Position numbers and translations under genes: made by a program | The notes under the pieces: generated by a model | The model's database searches: none | The model's input: the letters and a program-made list of their open reading frames with translations, nothing else | Told to the model about the DNA's origin: nothing | NCBI RefSeq assembly: GCF_014863585.1 | Contig: NZ_CP062253.1 | Coordinates: forward strand, 1,514,501 to 1,578,500 | Source of the DNA: Pseudomonas gozinkensis | GTDB lineage: Bacteria > Pseudomonadota > Gammaproteobacteria > Pseudomonadales > Pseudomonadaceae | DNA length: 64,000 nt | Direction: 5' to 3' | Shown here: piece by piece, positions 45,514 to 53,770 of the stretch | Layout: each line of letters begins with the position of its first letter | How positions within the stretch are numbered: the first letter of the stretch is position 1

Positions 45514-45540
45514 AAAACCGGCTCATTGAGCCGGTTTTAC
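45514..45540. terminator. Bidirectional intrinsic terminator
   Basis: AAAACCGGCTC-ATT-GAGCCGGTTTT, with the A tract left and T tract right. It serves the DUF6124 gene and the convergent hypothetical gene. Confidence 0.9.
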
Positions 45541-45559
45541 TTTACGAAGGTTTTCTCCT

Positions 45560-45958
45560 TCAAGGTGCGCAGGGCTCCAGCTGATCGACATCAGTGCCAC
45601 TGCCAGCGCTACGGTCAACCTCGCCATTGCTCCCGATATGAATTTTAGTCGTGGGCCATTTCGGGGTGATCCTGATGCAATGGTTTTGCCCGGCATTACG
45701 CCAATCAAACTCCATAAAAAAGTCATCATCGGCAAACAGATGCCCTGGTCCGCCCGTAGACTCTCCGGGGGCAAGGTTTCCGCGAAAGATCTCATTTTGC
45801 GTATTCAGCACAAACCTCAAATCACCTGTGCCTTCTTTCGAGAAATCAATCTCGACGCGTGGCACTGCGACGTACCAAACCAGATACGTCAACACCACCA
45901 GAATGAGTAACCGCATAACGATATAGAGCGGGCGTCGCTTACTTGCATTCGTGGACAC
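45560..45958 (-). CDS. Hypothetical single-pass membrane protein
   Basis: 132 residues from a GTG at 45958 (GGGGAG upstream); an internal ATG at 45916 is an alternative. One transmembrane helix (MRLLILVVLTYLVWYVAV) is followed by a beta-rich extracytoplasmic part with two Cys. No family recognised. GC is lower than in flanking core genes, suggesting accessory origin. Confidence 0.65.
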   Translation of the reverse strand: MSTNASKRRPLYIVMRLLILVVLTYLVWYVAVPRVEIDFSKEGTGDLRFVLNTQNEIFRGNLAPGESTGGPGHLFADDDFFMEFDWRNAGQNHCIRITPKWPTTKIHIGSNGEVDRSAGSGTDVDQLEPCAP

Positions 45959-46174
45959 GGACTACATCTCCCCATGTCCTGGCAACGGGTAAACGTGTTT
46001 ATCACCCAAGCGTGCGGAAGAAAGCATGAGTCGTCCTTGTTGAGTACGTCCGTTAACCCCAAGCGTCCTCTTGGGCGTGCGAATGCTAGCGGAGTCTCAA
46101 GGACTGGTCGCTGGGAAACGTCTGAAAACATGGCGAGCATCACGCCATATTTGTGTGCGGCGATTCCTACAGGA

Positions 46175-46369
46175 TTACTGGTCGTTCGTTCGGATGTCGT
46201 TCTTTTCAGTGGGCATCGGGTAGTGCTTCTTCTCATATTGCTCGATAAGCACTGCGAGGTTTTCCAGTTCATTTCCATCGGATGATCCGGGTTCAGCCCC
46301 CCAGAGCTTTTCCATCCGAGCAAATGCAATGTTCAGGTCTTTTCGGTTACGGATGGTTTCGCTGTTCAT
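46175..46369 (-). pseudogene. Truncated HigA-type antitoxin fragment (N-terminal part only)
   Basis: The ATG at 46369 gives 64 residues. MNSETIRNRKDLNIAFARME and LWGAEPGSSDGNELENLAVL plus IEQYEKKHYPM match the N-terminal segment of COG5499 (HigA-like) antitoxins, where KHYPI is normally followed by the helix-turn-helix. Here the frame ends 12 residues later (TEKNDIRTNDQ), so the DNA-binding domain is missing. No higB toxin is adjacent. A GTG at 46417 overlapping the hicB stop would give a longer N-terminus. It may be a remnant or a small functional protein. Confidence 0.55.
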
Positions 46370-46413
46370 TGCAGATTTTCCGTGCAGATCAGATCCATCG
46401 GGGTCGAGATTAT

Positions 46414-46818
46414 TCACGAACTCAACATACGCAACGCAGCCGAAGCCAAAAAAGCGGAACGACTCTTTTCCTCCGGATGCTGGCTGACGTGAAGGTCTAT
46501 GCGGCTCAACAAGTAGCCTGGAAGTGTGATGTTGACCTTTTGCGTATTACCCAGGCACTGACTGATGTCCACATCCACCAGCGCCCATACGCAGTTTGCA
46601 AACCTCGGATCGGAAACATGGTTACTGACCTTGCTGGCGGCAGGTATCACGGCACCGCTCTCAGCGAGAATCGCGATGTGGGTTTCTATCGCTTCTTTGG
46701 CCATTTCCAACGCATGGTCCTGATCGTTTCCGGCGGAGAAACAACCGGGGAGGTCTGGTACTTCAACACCCCATGTTGAGTTGCCTTCGCTGGTAGATAT
46801 TGCGATTGGATAAAGCAT
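46414..46818 (-). CDS. hicB: HicB-family antitoxin without adjacent hicA
   Basis: 134 residues from the ATG at 46818 (AAGGG upstream), the usual MLYPIAIS start of the family. The HicB pseudo-RNase H fold is seen in WGVEVPDLPGCFSAGNDQDH and ALEMAKEAIETHIAILAESG, and a C-terminal ribbon-helix-helix-like region in VNITLPGYLLSRIDLHVSQH. A hicA toxin (about 60 residues, with a SHHQF-like motif) should lie just upstream, but 46819-47091 holds no such frame on either strand. The antitoxin therefore appears orphaned. The HigA fragment follows immediately. Confidence 0.82.
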   Translation of the reverse strand: MLYPIAISTSEGNSTWGVEVPDLPGCFSAGNDQDHALEMAKEAIETHIAILAESGAVIPAASKVSNHVSDPRFANCVWALVDVDISQCLGNTQKVNITLPGYLLSRIDLHVSQHPEEKSRSAFLASAALRMLSS

Positions 46819-47089
46819 GCGGATCATTTCCCTTGGGGCCGAACGCTTCGACATAGGAGCGCTCACGACATGAGTGGTTGACTGTCAGGAGCGTAAGCGT
46901 AGACGGGGGGAATTCAATCAACGTGTTGTTTCTGAATGGTTCAAAACTAGATTGCGTGCCACTAGACATCAGGCCCCAAAACGGCCATTTACACCGGTTT
47001 ATTGAGTTTCTCCCCTGTAATGATCCGCGCGCGACTCGCGTATTCTTTTCGTCCAAAAACTTGAGAAGTATGCCAACGGTAGAATGAAA

Positions 47090-47112
47090 AAGCCCGGCAC
47101 TTGGCCGGGCAA
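47090..47112. terminator. Hairpin downstream of the 55-residue gene
   Basis: GCCCGGC-ACTTG-GCCGGGC with an A-rich left flank; on the minus strand this reads as a stem followed by T residues, fitting termination of the gene at 47134-47301. Confidence 0.75.
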
Positions 47113-47133
47113 TTTTGGAGGCCAGTAACGTGA

Positions 47134-47301
47134 TCAGGCTTGCTTTACACGTGTCACCAGCATCATTTCATTCTGTTTTTTGATGGCTTCAGTCAGCACT
47201 TCACTGTAAACGCGTTTTTTCTCTTCCGCTTTCGCATTACGAATGAAGTCTGCGAATGGACTCGTGTACTCCTTTGGGCATCCGAGTTTCATGGAAAACA
47301 T
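47134..47301 (-). CDS. Small hypothetical protein, 55 residues
   Basis: The ATG at 47301 has GGAG 7 nt upstream. The product begins MFSMKLGCPKEYTSPFADFI, continues through a charged helix (RNAKAEEKKRVYSEVLTEA) and ends in TRVKQA; codon use is normal. A second ATG at 47292 is possible. The terminator directly after the stop supports a real gene. No family recognised. Together with the neighbouring genes it belongs to the small accessory cluster beside tRNA-Gly. Confidence 0.62.
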   Translation of the reverse strand: MFSMKLGCPKEYTSPFADFIRNAKAEEKKRVYSEVLTEAIKKQNEMMLVTRVKQA

Positions 47302-47351
47302 GGGGTAGCTCCGTCATTTATCTCAAGCATGGCCATCACATTTTAGAAACT

Positions 47352-47864
47352 TCAGCGTAGCGGGCCTTGCAAACGTTCACGTTCCTCCTCAGATAGAAGC
47401 TCGCGAGCTTGAATCTCAAGTGACACATAAACCAGTGCATGCATCGCTCCGCAAAGGTAGGCGAGACTGCCATTCAATGTTGTATCTCCAGAGGCGGTGA
47501 CCAACGCATCTCGGCAATTATCGGATTTGGCCTGATCTGGCTCTAATTCGTGAGCCATCAGATTTCTCAGCTTGTTCAGCTGGTTCACCATTACCCAATA
47601 ATGTTCGGTCGCCGAATTAACGGGCATAAACGACCTGGCCAATCCGACTATTTGCTGAAAGGTGAGTCGCAATCCGCGTAAGTGGTCGGGATTTCGAACT
47701 GATTGGTAGCAAAAATCCCGAATTACTCCCTCGATCAACAAGTGAGCTTTCAAGACTGCGGATTGCTCATCCAGTTTTGAAGAGAAATGTTTGCTGAAAA
47801 GGTCCCCGTGTGTTTTGAGGAACTGCGGACCTTCAAAATTCTCATCGGTAGGAGTGGCGGACAT
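47352..47864 (-). CDS. Hypothetical protein with HEPN-like RxxxxH motif
   Basis: 170 residues from the ATG at 47864 (MSATPTDEN). It is predicted mainly helical: HLLIEGVIRDFCYQSVRNPD, YWVMVNQLNKLRNLMAHELE and a final helix LEIQARELLSEEERERL. The RNLMAHELE stretch fits the Rx4H pattern of HEPN ribonuclease-fold domains, and the size and helix order fit DUF4145-like or MAE_28990-like HEPN proteins. No MNT nucleotidyltransferase partner is adjacent. Function is unproven. It sits next to tRNA-Gly(CCC). Confidence 0.6.
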   Translation of the reverse strand: MSATPTDENFEGPQFLKTHGDLFSKHFSSKLDEQSAVLKAHLLIEGVIRDFCYQSVRNPDHLRGLRLTFQQIVGLARSFMPVNSATEHYWVMVNQLNKLRNLMAHELEPDQAKSDNCRDALVTASGDTTLNGSLAYLCGAMHALVYVSLEIQARELLSEEERERLQGPLR

Positions 47865-47924
47865 CGGAACGGCCCCCAAAACGGCGGCGAAGGATCTCAG
47901 CTAAGCTGAAACTCTTGAAATGAT

Positions 47925-47998
47925 TGGAGCGGGTGAAGGGAATCGAACCCTCGTTATCAGCTTGGGAAGCTGGAGTAATGCCATTATACGACACCCGC
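47925..47998 (-). tRNA. tRNA-Gly (anticodon CCC)
   Basis: 74 nt on the minus strand including an encoded CCA. Acceptor GCGGGTG pairs with CACCCGC, the anticodon loop is TTCCCAA (anticodon CCC, codon GGG), and the T arm reads GAGGGTTCGATTCCCTT. The 3' end faces the AT-richer accessory cluster at about 45.5-47.9 kb, the side where integrative elements normally insert. No integrase or repeated att sequence is seen. Confidence 0.95.
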
Positions 47999-48095
47999 TC
48001 AGAGCGGCTGACTTTGTACCAGACTCGGCCACGGATTTGAAGTTTTCTTTGCACGCGAACAACGGAAAGTCCTGAAACAGAGCCGAAATCGGTCA

Positions 48096-48160
48096 ATCGC
48101 GGGCAAGCACTGCGGGCTGGAGGACGGCTGAATCTCAGCCTCGCAGGCTTGCTCGCGACG
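48096..48160. repeat. Diverged REP-like inverted repeat downstream of phaG
   Basis: ATCGCGGGCAAGCACTGCGG and the opposed CTCGCAGGCTTGCTCGCGAC form a long imperfect stem with a smaller GGCTGAATCTCAGCC hairpin at its tip. Its position after the phaG stop suggests transcript-end stabilisation or termination. Confidence 0.6.
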
Positions 48161-48168
48161 ACACTGTT

Positions 48169-49053
48169 TCAAATGGCCAATGCATGGTGATCCTGGACGA
48201 GCTGGTAACGCGTTCGGCTGGCCTGTTGCGCCGGTTTCAGGAAACCGAGCAGGGCGTTCTGGCTGTCCCGGCAGGCGGATTTGTGTTCCATGTCGAGGAA
48301 ATGCCCGGTGGCCTGCAGAGTGGTGAAGGTGCTTTGCGCCACATGGCTGCCGAACAGGCGCGCATCTTCGGCGGCGGTGTATTCGTCCCATTCGCCGTTC
48401 ATGAACAGCACCGGCACGTTGATTTTCTTCGCCGCGTTCAGATAGCACTGACGGTCGCTGTGCAGCACGTCGCTGATGTGGAAGTGCATCTGCCCGTATT
48501 CGTGCTCGGCGAGGCTGCTGACGTGGCGATAGTTGAAGCGCTTGAACAAAGACGGCAGGTGTTTGCCGATGGTGTTGTTGACGAGGTGGCCGACCCGGTC
48601 GCCATCACGTTGGCCGAGGCATTCGACGCCGCGTTCGAGGTAATCAAGCATGTGCGCGTTGATCACCGGAGAGAACGAGCTGATCACGGCTTTTTCGATT
48701 CTCCGAGGCTGACGGGCGAGGGCGACCATGGTCGCGGCGCCACCCCAGGAGAACGACAAAACGTGTTCGGCCGCGAAGTGATCGATCAGCTCCAGCAGGA
48801 TCAGACCTTCGACTTCTTTTGTCAGATGTTTCTCGTGGCGATTGTGGACTTTCGACTTGCCCGCGTAGGGCTGGTCGTAGCAGACCACATTGAATTGCGG
48901 GTGCAGATTTTTCACGGTTTGTGCAAACGACGCAGTCGTGGCCATCGAGCCGTTGACCAGGATGATGGTCTTTTCTGCGGCGTCTGCGCGATAGAACTCC
49001 GTGTAAACCCGATACTGACCCTGTATATCCAGCACAGCGATTTCTGGCCTCAT
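48169..49053 (-). CDS. phaG: 3-hydroxyacyl-ACP thioesterase/transacylase PhaG
   Basis: Alpha/beta hydrolase linking fatty acid synthesis to medium-chain polyhydroxyalkanoate precursors: it acts on (R)-3-hydroxyacyl-ACP (classically called a CoA transacylase, later argued to be a thioesterase). It is 294 residues from the ATG at 49053. MRPEIAVLDIQGQYRVYTEF, SFSWGGAATMVALARQPRRI (nucleophile elbow), FKRFNYRHVSSLAEHEYGQM and ATGHFLDMEHK (catalytic His) agree with P. putida PhaG as I remember it. RhlA, its paralogue, is less similar. It is monocistronic with a 316-bp upstream region. Confidence 0.9.
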   Translation of the reverse strand: MRPEIAVLDIQGQYRVYTEFYRADAAEKTIILVNGSMATTASFAQTVKNLHPQFNVVCYDQPYAGKSKVHNRHEKHLTKEVEGLILLELIDHFAAEHVLSFSWGGAATMVALARQPRRIEKAVISSFSPVINAHMLDYLERGVECLGQRDGDRVGHLVNNTIGKHLPSLFKRFNYRHVSSLAEHEYGQMHFHISDVLHSDRQCYLNAAKKINVPVLFMNGEWDEYTAAEDARLFGSHVAQSTFTTLQATGHFLDMEHKSACRDSQNALLGFLKPAQQASRTRYQLVQDHHALAI

Positions 49054-49369
49054 GTCATAAGACTCCTGGCAAGCAAGCGGGTATGCGCGCAAATAGAGAT
49101 TGCACGAGCTTTGTGACAGGTAGGCATACGCCTGGAATTTTGGAGCCCATGTCGATCCGGAACGGCAGGTCGACGGGTATTGTTATTGGCGGGCAATCTG
49201 CCGGCTGAGGCGCAGCCCTGAGGGCTGTCTACCGGCAAAAGGTTTCTTAGAAGTTATGTGTGACTCATCGGTCACAATTTGGCCGACGTCCTGATTCAAG
49301 CAGGGGGATCCGGATCGCGCAAGTGCCGTTGGTAAATTGTTCGACAACTTCTGCTGAGCGGTCGGGTGC
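49054..49369. other. Intergenic region upstream of phaG
   Basis: 316 bp between rsuA and phaG. The only structure I see is a hairpin at about 49199-49236 (outer GCCGG/CCGGC, inner CAGCCCT-G-AGGGCTG) without a T tract. The phaG promoter must lie here; I cannot place it with confidence. Confidence 0.4.
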
Positions 49370-50062
49370 TTAGAACAAATGAATCTCTTCGGTGCGCAAG
49401 GGGCGGTACTCGCCCGGTTTTAGCGCGTGATCCAGCGGCAGCGGCCCCATGGATTCGCGGTGCAGGCGCAGCACTTTGTTGTTGAAGTGGCCGAACATGC
49501 GCTTCACCTGATGGTAACGACCCTCGACGATGCTCAGCCGCGCCGTTCGCGGGCCGAGCACTTCCAGATGCGCCGGTTGGGTGGTCAGGTCTTCGAAGGC
49601 GAAGTAGATCCCCTCGGCGAACTTGATCGCATATTCCGGGCCGATTTCCTGTTCGGTCTCGACGTAATAGACCTTCGGCAGTTTGGTCTGCGGCTGGGTC
49701 AGGCGCCGCGACCAGCTGCCGTCGTTGGTGATCAGCATCAGCCCGGTGGTGTTGAAGTCGAGGCGTCCGGCGATGTGCAGGTCGTCTTTGTCTGGCTCGT
49801 GGATCAGGTCGAGGACGGTCGGGTGCTCGGGATCGCGGGTGGCGCTGACGCAACCCTCTGGTTTGTACAGCATGAAGTAGCGCGCCGGTTTGCCGCTTTG
49901 CAGCACTTCGTCGTCGACTTCGACGCGGCTGAATTCCAGGACTTCGCTGTGAGGGTCGCTGACGACTTTTCCGTCAATGCGCACGCGCTTTTCCACCAGC
50001 AACAGGCGAACCTGTTTGCGGTTGTAGCGGGGCAGGTTACTGAGGAAACGGTCGACACGCAT
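49370..50062 (-). CDS. RsuA/RluE-family rRNA pseudouridine synthase
   Basis: 230 residues. An N-terminal S4 RNA-binding domain (about 1-58; MRVDRFLSNLPRYNRKQVRL) is followed by the pseudouridine synthase fold with the catalytic motif HIAGRLDFNTTGLMLITNDG (Asp about residue 102), LPKVYYVETEQEI and EGRYHQVKRMFGHFNNKVLR. It closely resembles 16S rRNA pseudouridine-516 synthase RsuA; RluE-type is the alternative. It is followed, with a 33-bp gap upstream, by the CWC gene on the same strand. Confidence 0.9.
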   Translation of the reverse strand: MRVDRFLSNLPRYNRKQVRLLLVEKRVRIDGKVVSDPHSEVLEFSRVEVDDEVLQSGKPARYFMLYKPEGCVSATRDPEHPTVLDLIHEPDKDDLHIAGRLDFNTTGLMLITNDGSWSRRLTQPQTKLPKVYYVETEQEIGPEYAIKFAEGIYFAFEDLTTQPAHLEVLGPRTARLSIVEGRYHQVKRMFGHFNNKVLRLHRESMGPLPLDHALKPGEYRPLRTEEIHLF

Positions 50063-50095
50063 GATCAGGAATCGGCAGGTAGCGGGCCGCGCATC

Positions 50096-50314
50096 TTACG
50101 GGATCGGCGGCTTGGCCGCTTGCAGTTGCGCCTCGACCTGGGCGCAACGCGGGCACAGGCAGGACTTGTCACGCAGTTCCGGCGGCAGGGCTTCGAGCAC
50201 TGCCGGGTCAATGGAAACGCCGTAGCACCAGCAGGCACGGTCGGCGGTGCGCGGGTCGGCCAGGGTGCAGTCGTTGCGCGCGCCGCAGGCCGGGCAGAGG
50301 TCAGGTGTGTTCAT
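50096..50314 (-). CDS. Cysteine-rich CWC-family small protein
   Basis: 72 residues with the pattern CPACGARNDC, CWCYGVSI and CLCPRCAQ, the zinc-knuckle arrangement of the 'cysteine-rich CWC' family. It is located 33 bp upstream of rsuA and 5 bp downstream of a diguanylate cyclase gene, so the three could be one transcript. Function unknown. Confidence 0.85.
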   Translation of the reverse strand: MNTPDLCPACGARNDCTLADPRTADRACWCYGVSIDPAVLEALPPELRDKSCLCPRCAQVEAQLQAAKPPIP

Positions 50315-50319
50315 GAGTG

Positions 50320-51807
50320 TCAGGCATAGGTCGAGTGAGGCATTTCCACGCAGGTGCGGTTACGGCCGGTCTGTTTGGCCCGGTACATCGCATGATCGGC
50401 CCGGGACAGCAGGCTGTGCAAGGTGTCATCCGGTTGCAGAGTGGTGGCGCCGATGCTGACGGTCAGATTCAAGGTGTGACCGTTGTAGGCATATTCATGC
50501 TGTTCGACGTGCTGGCGGATCTTCTCGGCAATCTTCTGGCCGGTTTCGCCATCGGTGTCCTTCAACAGAACAATAAATTCCTCACCGCCCCAACGGCAGA
50601 CGATGTCGGAGTGGCGCAGGCAACTTTGCAGGTCCCGGGCGAACCCGATCAGCACCTGATCGCCGGCCATGTGTCCGTAGGTGTCATTCAAGACTTTGAA
50701 GTGGTCCAGATCCAGCAGCAGCGCGGTCAGCGGTTTCGGCTCGCGGTGCGCTTCGTGCAGCGCTTGCACGGCGAGCAGGTCGAAGCCGCGACGGTTGGGC
50801 AGTTCGGTGAGGCTGTCGAGGGTGGCCTGGGCGTGGATTTTTTCCTGATAGCGGCGGATCAAGCGGTTGACCAGGGCCAGCACGATCAACGTCACCAGCA
50901 GGCAGATCAGCAAATTGAGGTACAGCGACTGGCGGATTTCACTCAGCGCGCCGTCTTCGCGTTTATCGACGAACAGGTACCAGTTCAACTCCGGAATGAA
51001 CCGCACGTTGAGGAAATGTCCCTGACCGTGGGCGGAATATTCGTAGCTGCCGCTGTGGGGTTTGGGCAACTGGCTGACCAGGCCTTTCATGCTGTCGAGG
51101 TCGTTCAGGCTTTTCCCGACTGGTGCCCCTTCCGGCCCGCCCTCGGCGCCGGTCAAGACCAGTCGGCCGAAGGTGTCGACGAAGTAAACGCTGCGTTGAT
51201 AACGCTGCTGGTACTTGTCGATCAGCTTGATCACCGCGTCCACCGTGAGTCCCACGCCGGCGGCGCCGATGAAGCGATCGTTGTAGTCGTAGACCTTGTA
51301 GTTGATGAAGAAGGTCATGTTGTCTTTGTTGGCCAGGTCCGGGTCGACGTTGATCTCGTACGGATCCTTCATGTCGCGTACGCGGAAGTACCAGGCGTCG
51401 CGCGGCTCGTCGATCTTCACCTGCTTGAGCACGCCCTTGGCGTGGTAGTAGGTGTGGGTGCTGTTGGAGACGAAAAATGCGGTGTAGGCGCCGTAGTGGG
51501 TCATGACCTCGTCGAGGTAGCGGGTCATCTGATCGCTGTCTTTCTCGCCGTTCACCACCCAGTCGCGCATGAAGGTGTCGCGGGACATCATCGAGGAAAT
51601 CAGGATCGGTCTGACGAGGTCTTTCTGGATTTCCGAATACACCGTGTCGGAGGTCAGCGGCAGTTCGGTGTTGACGATGTTGTCGCGGATCGACGCCCGC
51701 GAGGCGTAGTAGCTGAGCAGCGAGGTGGCGAGGAAACCTGCGCCGAGGAGGGCGACCAGAGTCAGTACCAGCGAACGTTGGGAGTAAAACGCAGATCTGA
51801 GCGGCAT
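50320..51807 (-). CDS. Membrane diguanylate cyclase with periplasmic dCache sensor
   Basis: 495 residues from the ATG at 51807. TM1 (LVLTLVALLGAGFLATSLLS), a periplasmic double-Cache domain (about 40-300; DAWYFRVRDMKDPYEINVDP and FIGAAGVGLTVDAVIKLIDK), TM2 (LNLLICLLVTLIVLALVNRL, about 305-325) and a C-terminal GGDEF domain (about 335-490). The catalytic motif CRWGGEEFIVLL is intact, and TLDSLTELPNRRGFDLL is canonical. It should make cyclic di-GMP in response to a periplasmic small-molecule ligand. Residues upstream of 51807 in the same frame are non-coding. Confidence 0.92.
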   Translation of the reverse strand: MPLRSAFYSQRSLVLTLVALLGAGFLATSLLSYYASRASIRDNIVNTELPLTSDTVYSEIQKDLVRPILISSMMSRDTFMRDWVVNGEKDSDQMTRYLDEVMTHYGAYTAFFVSNSTHTYYHAKGVLKQVKIDEPRDAWYFRVRDMKDPYEINVDPDLANKDNMTFFINYKVYDYNDRFIGAAGVGLTVDAVIKLIDKYQQRYQRSVYFVDTFGRLVLTGAEGGPEGAPVGKSLNDLDSMKGLVSQLPKPHSGSYEYSAHGQGHFLNVRFIPELNWYLFVDKREDGALSEIRQSLYLNLLICLLVTLIVLALVNRLIRRYQEKIHAQATLDSLTELPNRRGFDLLAVQALHEAHREPKPLTALLLDLDHFKVLNDTYGHMAGDQVLIGFARDLQSCLRHSDIVCRWGGEEFIVLLKDTDGETGQKIAEKIRQHVEQHEYAYNGHTLNLTVSIGATTLQPDDTLHSLLSRADHAMYRAKQTGRNRTCVEMPHSTYA

Positions 51808-51938
51808 TGGCAGTTCCGTTGACAGTGACCCGATGAGCAGCATTCTAGTGGCACGGCGGGGAAAAGACTGCGGGATTTGTGCCTGAAATGCGGGGGGATC
51901 AGCCGGGCAGGGTGTCTGGAGAATGGCTTGCTCATCCA

Positions 51939-51963
51939 GCCCCCTCCCGGAAGGAGAGGGGGC
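51939..51963. terminator. Candidate terminator hairpin of the guanidine operon
   Basis: GCCCCCTC, loop CCGGAAGGA, GAGGGGGC just 11 bp beyond the last gene of the operon (minus strand). It is a strong GC stem, but no clear T tract follows, so it is only a candidate. Confidence 0.4.
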
Positions 51964-51973
51964 GGCTTTCGTC

Positions 51974-53746
51974 TCAGTTTCTGGTTTGCAGATACGCTCG
52001 CCACCCGCCCGGATGGCTGATGTCGACCGCACCTTCCAGGCCGTAGGGTTCACAGATGAAACCGCTTTCCCAACGGCCGTCCGCCAGTTGTACCTTGCCC
52101 AGGCCCAGCGGTGCCGGGATGCCGGTCAGGAACGAGCCCAGCTCACTGCTCGGCAACTCCCAGACTTCCACCGCAATCGCCACGCCACCCTCCGCCACGC
52201 GCAGCATCCCCGGACGCGACGGCGGGCCGCCGGCCAGTGCATAGAGTTTGTAGTCCTTCGAACTGTAAGTGGCCTCGATCAGGCGTGCGCCGCGTTGCCG
52301 CAACTGCCAGTTCAGGGCCAACCCGTCCAGGTGCGCGCCGCAGACCACCAATCGCGCACGGTCATGGCGCGCCGGGTTGTCCGGCGTCGGCAGCGCGGGA
52401 TCCTGCTGGCGCTGCAAGGCATCCGCCACACCCAGCAAATACTGATCGGTGAACGCCCGACCAAACAGCGTTACACCCCACGGCAGACCGTTGTCCATGA
52501 AACCGCTGGGCACGGCGACGGCGGCGTAATCGAGCAGGTTCATGAAGTTGGTGTAGTAGCCCAGTTCGGAGTTGCGCAGCACCGGTTCCGCGTCGAGTTC
52601 CGCCAGCGTCACCGGACGACCGATGGTGGGCGTGAGCACGCAGTCGAGTCCTTCCAGTGCTTTATCGCAAACGGCTTTCAGCGCTTGCAGGCGATATTGC
52701 GCGCGGAACGTCTGCACGCCGCTGACGGCCGGTGCTTTGGCCAGCACCGCGCGGATCACCGGCAGCACCGCTGCAGGATTTTCTTCCATCAACTCACCGG
52801 CCACGCTGTAGCGCTCGGCCACCCACGGCCCTTCATAGAGCAACCGCGCCGCTTCGAGGAACGGCGAAAGGTCCAGCTCGACCGCCTCACCGCCCGCAGC
52901 CTTGAGGCGGTCGATGGCATCGCCGAACAGGAGCGGGCCTTCCACACAGCCGAAAAATTCCAGGTCCTGGGCGCGCGGCACACCGAAGCGGAACGGCCGT
53001 GGTACTCCGAACGCAGAACCGTCATTCCAGGACGGATTGCTGCGGCTGTATTCGTCCCGTGGATCGAGGCGCGCGGTCAGGGCCAGCAGTTGGCTGGCTT
53101 CCCGGGCCGTTGCGGTGAACGTGGTGACGCAATCGAGCGTGCGACAGGCCGGCAGCACGCCGGCGGTGGAGATCAGGCCTTTGCTGGCCTTCAGGCCCAC
53201 CAGATTGTTCAACGCCGCCGGCACCCGGCCGGAGCCGGCGGTGTCGGTGCCCAGCGCGAAACTGGCCACACCGAGTGCCACGGCCAGCGACGAACCGGCG
53301 CTGGAACCGCCCGACGGATATTCCGGCAACACGCTGTTCGGGCACACCCCATAGGGCGAACGGCTGCCGTTGAGGCCGGTGGCGAACTGGTCGAGATTGG
53401 TCTTGCCCAGCGGGATCGCTCCCAGTGCCAGCAGTTGCTCGACGATGGTCGCCGAACGTTCTGGTACGTAGGCGAACGTCGGGCACGCGGCTGTGGTCGG
53501 GACACCGGCCAGGTCAATGTTGTCCTTGATCGCGAACGGCACGCCGTACAGCGGCAGGCTGTCGAGGTCGCGATCGTCGAGGGCGGCCAGGTAAGGCTCA
53601 AGTTCCTCGGCGCTGAGCAAGTGGATAAACAGGTGATAGTCCGGGTTCAGCGCTGCGGCTTTTTCCCGCAACGCCAACAGTAATTTCCGGGGTGTGGTGT
53701 CGCCATTGCGGTAGGCCTGGCGCAAGGCATCGAGTTGCAGATTCAT
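51974..53746 (-). CDS. atzF: Allophanate hydrolase
   Basis: 590 residues from the ATG at 53746 (MNLQLDALRQ). The amidase-signature domain (about 1-440) has the triad Lys74 (FAIKDNID), cis-Ser148 (PSGGSSAGSS) and Ser172 (TDTAGSGRVP), the latter pair 24 apart. A C-terminal domain (about 465-588; LVVCGAHLDGLALNWQLRQR to YGLEGAVDISHPGGWRAYL) is the AtzF-type extension that removes the carboxylate. It converts allophanate to CO2 and ammonia. It is the last gene of the riboswitch-controlled operon, 24 bp after the carboxylase. Confidence 0.93.
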   Translation of the reverse strand: MNLQLDALRQAYRNGDTTPRKLLLALREKAAALNPDYHLFIHLLSAEELEPYLAALDDRDLDSLPLYGVPFAIKDNIDLAGVPTTAACPTFAYVPERSATIVEQLLALGAIPLGKTNLDQFATGLNGSRSPYGVCPNSVLPEYPSGGSSAGSSLAVALGVASFALGTDTAGSGRVPAALNNLVGLKASKGLISTAGVLPACRTLDCVTTFTATAREASQLLALTARLDPRDEYSRSNPSWNDGSAFGVPRPFRFGVPRAQDLEFFGCVEGPLLFGDAIDRLKAAGGEAVELDLSPFLEAARLLYEGPWVAERYSVAGELMEENPAAVLPVIRAVLAKAPAVSGVQTFRAQYRLQALKAVCDKALEGLDCVLTPTIGRPVTLAELDAEPVLRNSELGYYTNFMNLLDYAAVAVPSGFMDNGLPWGVTLFGRAFTDQYLLGVADALQRQQDPALPTPDNPARHDRARLVVCGAHLDGLALNWQLRQRGARLIEATYSSKDYKLYALAGGPPSRPGMLRVAEGGVAIAVEVWELPSSELGSFLTGIPAPLGLGKVQLADGRWESGFICEPYGLEGAVDISHPGGWRAYLQTRN

Positions 53747-53770
53747 GGGTTGATCCTTTGGCAAATGGTT

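Noticed and set aside
46819..47091. Search for a hicA toxin gene upstream of hicB
   Set aside because: Both strands were read; no frame of about 60 residues with HicA-like dsRBD features (SHHQF-type motif) is present.
49199..49236. Hairpin upstream of phaG as a terminator of rsuA
   Set aside because: It is about 130 bp beyond the rsuA stop and has no T tract on the relevant strand; left as structure of unknown role.
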